Positions 7,003 through 14,829 are shown, counted from the stretch's first letter. The stretch: 19,633 nt of DNA from JARRQB01 sp965368585 (GCA_965368585.1 CBDUNM010000099.1:1-19633); one strand, 5' to 3'. Program-made: numbers and translations. Notes: a model not told the origin generated them from the letters alone.

Positions 7003-9072
7003 ATGAGCATTCATTTCAGTTGCGCGGCCGCCGCGGCAATCAGCGTTCTGGCGCACAGTACCGGCAACGCCGCCGACGTACTTGATCCCGTCACCGTCAC
7101 CGGATCGGCCGACGCACCGGCCATCTCGCCGGTCCATCCCGAAGACCTGCCGGCGCTGCGCGACACCGCGGATATGCTGCGCGACATACCGGGCGTATCG
7201 GGTTCGCGTATGGGCGGTCACGGGATTGACCCGACCATTCGCGGTCTCAGCCAGACGCAGCTCAATATTCTGCTCGACGGCGCCTACATCCACGGCGGTT
7301 GCCCAAACCGTATGGACCCACCCACCTCGTACGCGCCCATCGCAAGTTATGAGGACATCACCGTGATCAAGGGCGTACAAACGCTGGAATACGGCGGTGG
7401 CGGCCCCGGCGGAACGATTTTGTTCGAACGCGTCACACCGCGCTTCGGTGACGACGAACCGCTGCGCGGCAGCGTCGATGCCGGCTATCGCGAGAATGGC
7501 GAAGTGTGGGAAGTCGCCGGCGACATCGCGGGCGGCACCCGCAGCGGCTTCGCGCGCCTTATCGCGTCCTATACGGAATCCGCCAACTACGAGGACGGCG
7601 GCGGCAACGAAGTGCGTTCCGCCTTCGACGAAACCTCCGGTACGCTGATCCTCGGCTATACGCCAAGCGACGCCACCCGCCTGGAGTTCAGTTTCGAAAA
7701 ACAGGAAACGCGCGATCTGCTGTTCGCCGGCGCCGGGATGGACTCGCCACTGGCCGATAGCGATACTTATCGCCTGAAATTCGTATCGACCGACCACATC
7801 GGTCCGCTGGCGGCAATGAAGGCCGAAGTCTACCGCTCCGACGTCGATCATGTCATGGACAACTACACCTTGCGCACCCCGGTCAATCCGATGATGCTGA
7901 TGCGCGCACCGTCGACATCGAATACGACCGGCGGTCGCCTGGTAGGAGAGGTTGATTCGTCGCTGGGTCGCTGGAAGCTCGGCATCGACGTCCAGGACAA
8001 CGCGCGTGACGCAATTCGCGTCAACGACTTCAACGACCGCCTGAATTCGCTGATGTGGCCCGATGTCGATACCGATCAACGCGGTGTTTTTACCGAACTC
8101 ACCCATGAGTTGAACCGCTCCGATCGCATCATCGCGGGCCTGCGCTACGATCATGTCACATCCAATGCCGGCAAAGCCAATGTCGCCGCCGAAATGCCAG
8201 CGCGAACGCCCAACGAACTCTATGCCATCTACAACAACGGCGCGCAGGCAAAGGAACGCACTGAACACAACGTCGGTGGGCTGCTGCGCTGGGAACACGA
8301 CCTGGCCAGCGGTCTCGGTACTGTGTACACGGGCCTCTCGCGCACCGTGCGCACCGCCGATGCGACCGAACGCTACATGGCGTCAAATACCATGAACGAG
8401 ACGACTCCCATGGGTCTGGCAATGCGCTGGGTCGGCAATCCGGCCATCGACCCGGAGAAACATCATCAGCTCGAGGTCGGGGCGCAGCTACAGCGAGGCG
8501 CCTGGAATCTCGACGCGTCGGTCTACTACAACGACGTGGACGACTACATTCTGCGTGACCGTGCGCACCTGCCGGCCGCACTGGGCGGCAATGCCACGAT
8601 TTACCGCAACGTCGACGCCACGCTGTACGGCATGGAAACGACATTGGGCTATCGTTGGTCCGAAAACTGGCGCAGCACCGTGGGACTGGCCTATGTCCAC
8701 GCCGACAATGATACCGATGACCGCCCCATTGCCCAGACACCGCCGCTGGAAGCGGTCGCCAGTCTCGACTACGCCGTGAGCACCTGGGAGGCCGGCGCCC
8801 GCATTCGCGCCGCCGCCAAACAGACCCGGGTCGACGACGACCCGCTCACCGGCAGCGGCCTGGATGTCGGCAAGACCAGCGGTTGGGGCGTACTGGATCT
8901 ATACGGGCGTTACCGGCTATCGGCTGGTGCCCGCCTGGATTTCGGCGTCGACAATGTATTCGATAAGGAGTACGCCCAGCATCTCAACCGGTCCAGCGCT
9001 TTCGATCCGATTCAGGTCCAGGTCAACGAGCCCGGCCTGAGCGCCTGGGTGAAATTCAACGCCGAGTTCTGA
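7003..9072 (+). CDS. oprC: TonB-dependent outer-membrane copper receptor (OprC/NosA type)
   Basis: 689 aa. It begins with a signal peptide (about 1-24, AAAAAISVLAHSTGNA) and a TonB-box-like DPVTVTG (28-34). The plug domain follows with LNILLDGAYIHGGCPNRMDPPTSYAP and VIKGVQTLEYGGGGPGGT, then a 22-strand-type barrel ending in a C-terminal aromatic (WVKFNAEF). Copper ligands are recognisable. In Pseudomonas OprC, Cu is bound by a CxxxM and an HxM about 180 residues later. Here Cys100/Met104 are followed by His283/Met285 in VDHVMDN, 183 residues on. The protein imports copper across the outer membrane using TonB energy. ATG 7003 has AGGGG (6992-6996) upstream. It is probably co-transcribed with the DUF2946-like gene. 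A hairpin follows at 9113-9138. Confidence 0.93.
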   Translation: MSIHFSCAAAAAISVLAHSTGNAADVLDPVTVTGSADAPAISPVHPEDLPALRDTADMLRDIPGVSGSRMGGHGIDPTIRGLSQTQLNILLDGAYIHGGCPNRMDPPTSYAPIASYEDITVIKGVQTLEYGGGGPGGTILFERVTPRFGDDEPLRGSVDAGYRENGEVWEVAGDIAGGTRSGFARLIASYTESANYEDGGGNEVRSAFDETSGTLILGYTPSDATRLEFSFEKQETRDLLFAGAGMDSPLADSDTYRLKFVSTDHIGPLAAMKAEVYRSDVDHVMDNYTLRTPVNPMMLMRAPSTSNTTGGRLVGEVDSSLGRWKLGIDVQDNARDAIRVNDFNDRLNSLMWPDVDTDQRGVFTELTHELNRSDRIIAGLRYDHVTSNAGKANVAAEMPARTPNELYAIYNNGAQAKERTEHNVGGLLRWEHDLASGLGTVYTGLSRTVRTADATERYMASNTMNETTPMGLAMRWVGNPAIDPEKHHQLEVGAQLQRGAWNLDASVYYNDVDDYILRDRAHLPAALGGNATIYRNVDATLYGMETTLGYRWSENWRSTVGLAYVHADNDTDDRPIAQTPPLEAVASLDYAVSTWEAGARIRAAAKQTRVDDDPLTGSGLDVGKTSGWGVLDLYGRYRLSAGARLDFGVDNVFDKEYAQHLNRSSAFDPIQVQVNEPGLSAWVKFNAEF

Positions 9073-9112
9073 CTGGCGGCCAACGCAGCACGGACCGATC
9101 GGGGTCGCTGCG

Positions 9113-9138
9113 GCGGGGTTGGCGAACGCCGGCCCCGC
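9113..9138 (+). terminator. Strong hairpin after the copper receptor, probable terminator
   Basis: GCGGGGTTGGC (9113-9123) and GCCGGCCCCGC (9128-9138) form an 11-bp stem with a GAAC loop, 40 bp after the receptor stop. In + strand RNA the two central positions are G-U pairs, so the stem is continuous. In - strand RNA they become C/A mismatches, so it should act mainly on the receptor transcript. There is no T-run, so factor-independent termination is uncertain. Confidence 0.45.
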
Positions 9139-9203
9139 GGTCCCGTGCCGCGATCGACTGATGCGGCGCATCGAGACGCTGGCGGCGCGCCGGCGAGCGG
9201 GTG

Positions 9204-9623
9204 TCAAGCAGATCCTCCTGGCAGTACGTAGGTCAACACGGTATTGATCGCCGAGGCAAACTCATCGAAGGAGTGCGGCTTCACGATGTAGTCTTCCACC
9301 TCGTACTTGAACGCGGCCTTTCGGTCGTTGGGTTCGTTGGACGAGGTCAGGACGATCACCGTCATATCCTTCAATTCCGCATCGGCGCGCAACTCTTCGA
9401 GGAATTCGATGCCGCTCATTTTGGGTAGATTCAGGTCCAACAGGATCAATCTAGGCCGGATCTTTTCGCCACCTTCTCCGCGCAGCATCGCCAGCGCGTC
9501 GGTGGCCGTCCGCGCCACCTGCAGGGGGTTTTTTATCTTGTACCGCGTGAGCGCGCGCTGCACCGTCATGACGTCCACGCGCTCGTCTTCCACCAAAAGA
9601 ATGCTCGCTGAACTTTCTACCAT
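9204..9623 (-). CDS. Single-domain response regulator (Rcp1/CheY-like receiver)
   Basis: 139 aa, one receiver domain with no output domain. Visible signature residues are the acidic pair in LLVEDE (Glu12-Asp13), the phospho-acceptor Asp63 in LILLDLNLPKMSG, the switch Thr93 in VLTSSNEP and the conserved Lys115 in YIVKPHSF. This spacing and the LNLPKMSGIEFL style match the Rcp1 group, which pairs with phytochrome-type histidine kinases having SHDLKAPLRAI-type H-boxes. The kinase just upstream has exactly that box, so it is the likely phosphodonor (inference). Two ATGs are possible, 9629 and 9623. I prefer 9623 because GGGGA lies 6 nt before it, whereas it abuts the other. The gene is on the same strand as the kinase but separated by about 340 bp. 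Confidence 0.92.
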   Translation of the reverse strand: MVESSASILLVEDERVDVMTVQRALTRYKIKNPLQVARTATDALAMLRGEGGEKIRPRLILLDLNLPKMSGIEFLEELRADAELKDMTVIVLTSSNEPNDRKAAFKYEVEDYIVKPHSFDEFASAINTVLTYVLPGGSA

Positions 9624-9682
9624 CGCCATTCCCCGATTGCTATTCTCCAGTCTGCCGGTTCCAGACGGTTCCGCGACTGACG

Positions 9683-9702
9683 GCCGAAGTGTAACTTTCG
9701 GC
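9683..9702 (-). promoter_or_regulatory. Hairpin in the leader of the response-regulator gene
   Basis: GCCGAAGT (9683-9690) pairs with ACTTTCGGC (9694-9702), with a 3-nt loop and one bulged base. It lies about 60 bp upstream of the response-regulator start. It could be an operator dyad or an RNA hairpin in the 5' leader; nothing in the sequence decides between them. Confidence 0.4.
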
Positions 9703-9803
9703 AGTACAAAGTTTCACGCACATAGCCGCGTATCGACCCGAGGAGCGCCCGCGCAACGAGCGCTGTTCTCGGACAGCCTCCTAGCCTGCATGTTGCCCCA
9801 GCC

Positions 9804-9898
9804 GATCGGGGACGGGCGCGCATGAATCGGCGGCGATGCGGCGCAAGTCCCGTGCGGGGCGCATTCTCGAAAGTACAGTTTGTCCCCCGTCCCCGATC
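9804..9898. repeat. Long inverted repeat, REP/MITE-like element
   Basis: GATCGGGGACGGG (9804-9816) is exactly mirrored by CCCGTCCCCGATC (9886-9898), 69 bp apart. Inside the right arm, AAGTACAGTTTGTCCCCCG (9871-9889) resembles the ends of short repeats of the 'aaagtaaactgtcccc' style that I recall from gammaproteobacterial genomes (memory, not a search). The element sits entirely between two genes. No transposase is nearby. Confidence 0.55.
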
Positions 9899-9969
9899 TG
9901 TCCGGGCCCTCGCTTGCCCAAGCGTGCCTCGCCGGCGCGATCATCCCGGATACTGCTGCAACATCCAGG

Positions 9970-11931
9970 CTAGTCAGCTTTATCCTTTGTGCCGGGTTTT
10001 TCCCGCGCCCAGGTAAAGCGGATTTCGGTCCCCGCTCCTGGCTCGGACGTCATACAGATTTTTCCATCGTGTTCCTCGACGATTTTTTTCACCAACGCCA
10101 GCCCGATGCCGGTATCGCTGCCGTAGTCTTTGACCTGCAGGGTATGAAACATCTTGAAGACCTTGGCGTGGTATTCCTTGGGAACGCCCGGACCATCGTC
10201 GGCCACCGCAAACGCACAGTGGGTTTCCAGATCCCGTCCGAAAACCCGAATATGCCCATGCTCCTTGTGATGGTGTTTTATGCTGTTATTGATCAGGTTT
10301 GCAAACACTTGGCCCAACTGCAAGCGGTCCGTATAAAGATTCGGCAGATCGGGCGCGATTTCGATATCGAATCCGGGCGGCGGGGCGATGGAGTCGACGA
10401 CTTCCGCTACCAGCGCGCGACTGTCCACACGCTCTCGCTCGCCATCGGCGCGGCCGACGCGTGAATACGTCAAGAGCCCCTCGATGAGACCGTGCATCCG
10501 TCCGACACGATCACCCATCAGGTCCAACTGCTCCCTCGTTTCGTCGGTCAACGTTTCGGCCAGGTCCTCTTTCAGCCACTCCGCGAGGTTGCCGATCGCG
10601 CGCAACGGCGCTTTGAGGTCGTGCGACGTCACATAGGCGAATTGTTCCAACTCCCCCGCACGCCGCTCCGCCTCCGCCGTGCGCAAAGCCACTCGGCGCT
10701 CCAGCGTGACGTTCAGGGCCTGGAGCGCCTTTTCCGCCTTCAACCGCTCGGCGATCTGGCGGTTAAGCGCCTGATTCGAGTGCTGCAACTCCAGGGTCCG
10801 CTGCGAAACCAGCCTCTCCACCTGTTCCGTCCGGCCGATGACACTGACCAGATAGGCGGCGAGCAACAAGGTAAACGCGATACCGCCGCCCAACACCAGG
10901 CGCCCGCTCCACGGGCCGGACTGGAAAATGCCTGGCACCGCCGTACACTGGACCATCCATCGGCTTCCGGCAATATCGATGGTATCGGTCAGTTGCTTGA
11001 CGTCGGCTGGAGCTTCGTATTGCGCAGCCGACACAGGCCCACTCAAGCGCGACCGGTGGTAATGCAGCGTTTGCGGCGTGTCGGCCCCCGACGGCGCGGG
11101 GCTGGCAGGGTCGGCCATCCGAATCTCAATGTCAATGCCGCTCGGGCTTAGGTAGGAAAGCGCGCGATTGACGATCTCGGCCACCCGGAATCGGCCGATG
11201 GCCACGCCCCGCAGCCTTCCCAGGCTAGGTTCGTCAGGCTCCGGTTCGACTTCGAAAAAGTTCCCGTCGTTGCGCGGGTACTCGAATACCGGCAGATATA
11301 CGTTCAGTTCGGTCGCCGGCTCTTGTCCCGACAAGGCAACCCGACTGAGCGTGATCTGTATGCGCCGCAGATCCCGCGCCCGTTGGATCGCCGAGAACTC
11401 CGTCGGCACCGAGGCGAAATCCAGACCCAGCGGCGTTTCGCCCCGCTGGTAGGGATGTGCGAACAATAGTGGGTAATGCAGGCCGCCCGGCGGCAGCGCC
11501 ACGGCGGCGCCGTCAAGGGCAAAAATGTCGAACTGCGGAAAGCTGTTCTCCGCATTTTCGACGAATGCATCCCGTTCTTCCGCGGCTACCTCCGGCACCC
11601 ACTCCAACGATCGGATACTGGGGTCGCGCTTCAGCACCGGTTGAACGAATTCCCGGTACTGGCCCCGCCGGACCTGGCGACTGGCGCCGACAAAGCTGCC
11701 GATATCCTCCACCGCATCGAGGCTGGACTGGAATTCGCGCTGAATCACCAGAATCCTGTCATGCGCGGCCGCGGCAAAAGCGGTCTCGACCCGTTCGCCA
11801 TCCAGACGGGACACCTCCTGAAACAGCGCCCAGGTGATCAGCACTCCCAGCGAAACCAGCAGCAAAACAGGCAGATAGCCCCGCCTGGAAATCTCCCAGC
11901 GCGCGGAGCGCGCAACGCTGTCGCGACTCAC
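9970..11931 (-). CDS. CHASE-domain membrane sensor histidine kinase
   Basis: 653 aa. The first membrane helix (about 18-38, YLPVLLLVSLGVLITWALF) is followed by a periplasmic CHASE domain (about 45-300, with DPSIRSLEWVPEV, FPQFDIF, LHYPLLFAHPY and GLDFASVPTEF). A second helix (about 346-366) leads to a coiled coil and then a HisKA domain with the H-box SHDLKAPLRAI (His437). The ATPase follows, with the N-box FANLINNSIKHH (about 543-554), DDGPG (578-582) and DTGIGLALV (606-614). All catalytic motifs look intact. I chose GTG 11931, which overlaps the stop of the upstream kinase-like gene (shared GTGA). The 38 codons upstream of it are read within that gene and look non-native. CHASE domains usually sense small extracellular molecules; the ligand is unknown. 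The likely partner is the receiver protein downstream. Confidence 0.93.
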   Translation of the reverse strand: MSRDSVARSARWEISRRGYLPVLLLVSLGVLITWALFQEVSRLDGERVETAFAAAAHDRILVIQREFQSSLDAVEDIGSFVGASRQVRRGQYREFVQPVLKRDPSIRSLEWVPEVAAEERDAFVENAENSFPQFDIFALDGAAVALPPGGLHYPLLFAHPYQRGETPLGLDFASVPTEFSAIQRARDLRRIQITLSRVALSGQEPATELNVYLPVFEYPRNDGNFFEVEPEPDEPSLGRLRGVAIGRFRVAEIVNRALSYLSPSGIDIEIRMADPASPAPSGADTPQTLHYHRSRLSGPVSAAQYEAPADVKQLTDTIDIAGSRWMVQCTAVPGIFQSGPWSGRLVLGGGIAFTLLLAAYLVSVIGRTEQVERLVSQRTLELQHSNQALNRQIAERLKAEKALQALNVTLERRVALRTAEAERRAGELEQFAYVTSHDLKAPLRAIGNLAEWLKEDLAETLTDETREQLDLMGDRVGRMHGLIEGLLTYSRVGRADGERERVDSRALVAEVVDSIAPPPGFDIEIAPDLPNLYTDRLQLGQVFANLINNSIKHHHKEHGHIRVFGRDLETHCAFAVADDGPGVPKEYHAKVFKMFHTLQVKDYGSDTGIGLALVKKIVEEHDGKICMTSEPGAGTEIRFTWAREKPGTKDKAD

Positions 11932-13196
11932 GGAGCCTGCGCCGCGGCCTGCCGGTCGAGCATTGCCGGGTCGGCGGGAAAACGCTCGCCGATGCGCTTC
12001 ATAACCTCTTCCAGAACCTGCAGCACGGCCTCGTCCGCATTCCAATTGACGATCACCGCGGTGTCGCTCCGCTCCGCCCGGTCGAGCATATAGGTCTGTA
12101 TGTCCCAGATCGCTTCGAGGTTTTGCTGATGTCGAGAAGAGTCGCGATCGGGCTGCTCGCGGCCACGGTTGTGCAACTGGCGTCCAAGGCGCTCCATCGT
12201 CGTGACCGCCAGTATGACCGGTACCACGACCGCCTTCTTCCGCGTCTCTTCCAAATCGAGTTGCGACGGCAACACGTGAACGCCATCGACGATTATATCC
12301 TGTTGCTCCTTCAGCGCACGGTCTATCGTCGCTTCCACCGCCACCTGCACTGTACTGGCCTGGGCAAGGAAGCCGGCTATAACCGGATTATCGGTAAAGC
12401 GCCGACCCGGCTGCGACCCCGCATCGGGCAAACCGCGCCAGGCCTCGAAACTGGAGAAACCGAGCGCTGGCACCACGTGCGGCGCCAGATAGCAGCGGAT
12501 TATCTCCCGCATGATGTCCGTGGACTGGGTATGGGTGATATCCAGCAGGTAGGCCAGCCCGGAGGCGACCGTGCTCTTACCGCTTCCGGGCGGGCCCCCG
12601 ACCAGGATAATGAGCGGTTGACGGCTGTCCTCGAATTGGGAGCGCGAAAGAAAGCGGTCGGCCGCCTGCGCGCCGCAGTCCCGCCGCAAAGTTTCGTAGA
12701 TAATTCGTTGCAGCGCTTTGGATTCGATGTCCGGCAGGTTACGCCCCCGCAGGAACTCCTGTACCGTGCGAGCGCTGGCGAGCGCCTCGTCGCGTTCGAT
12801 CGCGCAGCCCTCCAGATAGCGACTGAGAAGTCCTACCGAGAACGGCGCCGCCCGCGATGGGGCGCGCACCACGACCTCCCGCTGCCCCCCCTGTTGCGCT
12901 TCGTAGGCACGCCGCGTCTTGGCGCCAAAGCGCTTTTCGAGGAGTTCCGCCACGACCTTGCGGAGTTTTCCGGCCGGCATTCCGTCGACGTCGGCCAGGG
13001 AATCCCGCACCCGTTGGGCCGTCGCGTAGGCGTCTTCGAAACCCAGACCCGACTCGACCAGGGACTGTACCAGGATACCCCGCAGGAAAGGTACCCTTTC
13101 TCCGCTTGAGGAAACGATAACGACTGAATTCTTAGCCAACTTGCTAACCTGTGCGCCATGGCGTGCGAGGCAGTCGAAAACGCTCTCGATCAACAA
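11928..13196 (-). CDS. 2-phosphoglycerate-kinase-like protein with two ATP-cone-like domains
   Basis: Up to 422 aa. An ATP-cone-like region (about 25-70, VVIVSSSGERVPFLRGILVQSL) is followed by a second similar one (about 108-170). A P-loop kinase domain then carries Walker A GGPPGSGKST (200-209), STDIMREIIR (225-234), IIVDGVHVLPSQL (301-313), and an Arg-rich lid and helix (RGREQPDRDSSRH, EAIWDIQTYML). These motifs match the archaeal 2-phosphoglycerate kinase family (COG2074), which phosphorylates 2-phosphoglycerate to 2,3-bisphosphoglycerate. The substrate in this protein is an inference. ATP-cones usually sense ATP/dATP. No ATG start exists: TTG 13196 or 13193 give the longest form, and TTG 13139 with AGG upstream is possible. 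The stop overlaps the histidine kinase start by 4 bp, implying translational coupling. Confidence 0.8.
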   Translation of the reverse strand: MLIESVFDCLARHGAQVSKLAKNSVVIVSSSGERVPFLRGILVQSLVESGLGFEDAYATAQRVRDSLADVDGMPAGKLRKVVAELLEKRFGAKTRRAYEAQQGGQREVVVRAPSRAAPFSVGLLSRYLEGCAIERDEALASARTVQEFLRGRNLPDIESKALQRIIYETLRRDCGAQAADRFLSRSQFEDSRQPLIILVGGPPGSGKSTVASGLAYLLDITHTQSTDIMREIIRCYLAPHVVPALGFSSFEAWRGLPDAGSQPGRRFTDNPVIAGFLAQASTVQVAVEATIDRALKEQQDIIVDGVHVLPSQLDLEETRKKAVVVPVILAVTTMERLGRQLHNRGREQPDRDSSRHQQNLEAIWDIQTYMLDRAERSDTAVIVNWNADEAVLQVLEEVMKRIGERFPADPAMLDRQAAAQAP

Positions 13197-13470
13197 CCGC
13201 GCCGCTCAACAGCCGAAAGCCATCATTGCGAAACAAACGCTTCGAATCGTCGCAAGCCCCACCTGGGAAGACAAGACAATATTTTTCAGGCGACTGCGAC
13301 TCGCTGGCGGGGATTTGCGTCAATTGATGCGTGCGATCGTATGCCGCGCCGCCGCCCGTGGCGAGCACGCCGAGTCGTCCATGTGACGCGGTGCACGCAG
13401 CGACTCGGTCTCCCCGGCAAACCGATGGGCGGGCGCCGTCGTGGCTGCTGCTGCGGGCAATCGCGGGGGC
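13197..13470. other. Spacer between apaH and the 2PGK-like gene, with an inverted repeat
   Basis: No gene seen. CCGAGTCG (13370-13377) and CGACTCGG (13401-13408) are perfect inverted 8-mers 23 bp apart, 60-100 bp beyond the apaH stop. This could be an apaH terminator stem, but no T-run follows. An AT-rich patch (AATATTTTTC, 13279-13288) may belong to the promoter of the 2PGK-like gene; I could not define -10 and -35 boxes with confidence. Confidence 0.35.
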
Positions 13471-14445
13471 TCAGTCAACTTGGCCGGCGGAATCCAGGCC
13501 GGTCGCGGAGTTCCGGCGGCTGGACCAGGGTACCGGCTCGTTCTTGCAACGAATCCGGAAGTAACGACCATCTTGCAAGCGCAATGCGGTAAATCGACCG
13601 CCGTTCGCGCAGCCGGTATCCAGATGGTAGACGCTGCGCTTTTTCAACCCTTTGTGATCCAGGGCCGCCCAGTGGCCAAACAGGATCGCGAGGTCCCGGC
13701 TGGCGCGGTTCGGCACCGTGAACCAGGGCATGGAGCGCTTCTTACCCGACGCCTTCTGCCGTTCGCAGGTGAGATCGAGGCGCCCTTTACGATCGCAACA
13801 CCGCAGCTGGGTAAAGCAGTTGGCGATGAAGCGCAGTCTGTCCCATCCTTGCAGATCCGCCCGCCAACGGTATGGTTTCGCGGCGCTCAGGTGGTGGAAA
13901 AAGTCTTCGTAGTTGAAGTTCTGCAGTACACGCTCCAGTTCCGCCGCACAGACCCTCGCCTGCGCCAGATCCCACTGCGGCGGCAGTCCCGCATGCACCA
14001 TGGTGAAACCCAGCCGTTCGTCGTGATGCAGCAGGGGCTGATGGCGCAACCAGAACAGCAGTTCCTCACAGTCCGGCGCATCCAGAATCTCCACCAGGGT
14101 ATCCTTCCGTCCCAGCTCCACCGCACCGGCAGCGGCCGCGAGCAGATAAAGGTCGTGGTTGCCCAGCACGGTGACCGCGGCTGCGCCGAGCCGCCGAACG
14201 AAACGCAGCAATTCCAATGAATTCGGCCCCCGGTTGACCAGATCACCGGTGAACCAGAGGCGGTCCAGGTCCGGATCGAAATCGATCGCATCCAGCAACC
14301 GCAGCAGGTCGTCGAAACAGCCCTGCACATCGCCGATCGCATAGGTCGCGCGTGGCGTATCCGCCAACAACCCCGGCAGCGTTTCCGTTTCAGCGACTTC
14401 AGCGACCTGCTCGCGTGCTGCCGACGGTTCATCGTTGGGCGCCAC
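13471..14445 (-). CDS. apaH: Symmetrical bis(5'-nucleosyl)-tetraphosphatase (Ap4A hydrolase)
   Basis: 324 aa. ApaH splits diadenosine tetraphosphate into two ADP in the cytoplasm. The calcineurin-like metal motifs are all visible: ATYAIGDVQGCFDDL, FTGDLVNRGPNSLELLR, VTVLGNHDLYLLA and MVHAGLPPQWDL. Later ApaH-specific stretches are PWFTVPNR, ILFGHWAAL and LDTGCANGG (usually CVWGG). The start is GTG 14445 because a near-perfect AGGAGGT (14452-14458) lies 6 nt upstream; the frame is open to TTG 14484 but those codons would overlap the ribosome-binding site. Even so, about 33 residues rich in Glu/Ala precede the usual N-terminus (ATYAIGD), and the C-terminus runs on past the family norm (about 280 aa). 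It is not coupled to the usual ksgA/apaG partners here. Confidence 0.93.
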   Translation of the reverse strand: MAPNDEPSAAREQVAEVAETETLPGLLADTPRATYAIGDVQGCFDDLLRLLDAIDFDPDLDRLWFTGDLVNRGPNSLELLRFVRRLGAAAVTVLGNHDLYLLAAAAGAVELGRKDTLVEILDAPDCEELLFWLRHQPLLHHDERLGFTMVHAGLPPQWDLAQARVCAAELERVLQNFNYEDFFHHLSAAKPYRWRADLQGWDRLRFIANCFTQLRCCDRKGRLDLTCERQKASGKKRSMPWFTVPNRASRDLAILFGHWAALDHKGLKKRSVYHLDTGCANGGRFTALRLQDGRYFRIRCKNEPVPWSSRRNSATGLDSAGQVD

Positions 14446-14829
14446 CCCTGTACCTCCTGCGACGTTGTAAAACCCCGACACCAAGGCGCATTATGTGCAA
14501 TTTCGGCCGGGATTGCAGAAGGCATGAGATAACGAGCCGCAAAATCGTGATGACCTGCCACGCGCGGTGGGGCGCCGGATACCGGCGGCTGTACCAAGAC
14601 GCGATCATCGCTACACTTGCGGCACTGTCATCATGGAGCGCAGCCATGCAGCGTTGCTTTAATAGCTTTGTCGAAAATCGGGTCGATCTATCTCCGGAAC
14701 GTCCGGAGGACTCCCTTGCCGCGCGGCGTGGGTACGACGCGCGGCCGCGACCGAGCAAGCGAAGTTCGTGCGCTTACCGCGGAGTGAGGGGTCTGTCCGG
14801 CTCGTTTTGGCGCTGCCAGTTGGATTGTC
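14446..14829 (+). other. 384-bp divergent spacer with several hairpins upstream of the Lys-rich gene
   Basis: No convincing gene is present. Three compact inverted repeats are seen: CGCCGG-ATA-CCGGCG (14573-14587), CTCCGGA-ACG-TCCGGAG (14692-14708), and GCCGCGCG/CGCGCGGC (14718-14725 and 14738-14745, 12-nt loop). The last two lie 85-140 bp before the next start and would form adjacent stems in its mRNA leader. TTTAAT at 14658-14663 could be a -10 box but has no matching -35. Confidence 0.45.

Larger units (their letters stand above)
9630..9969 (-). other. 340-bp spacer between kinase and response regulator, no gene seen
   Basis: No convincing reading frame is present; short open frames here lack ribosome-binding sites and recognisable sequence. 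The stretch holds a 13-bp perfect inverted repeat spanning 9804-9898 and a hairpin at 9683-9702 in the response-regulator leader. No good sigma70 promoter was found on the - strand, so it is unclear whether the regulator is transcribed from the kinase operon or on its own. Confidence 0.5.

Noticed and set aside
6943..8298. 451-codon - strand open frame opposite the copper receptor
   Set aside because: It lies antisense to an unmistakable TonB-dependent receptor, and no family features or ribosome-binding site are visible.
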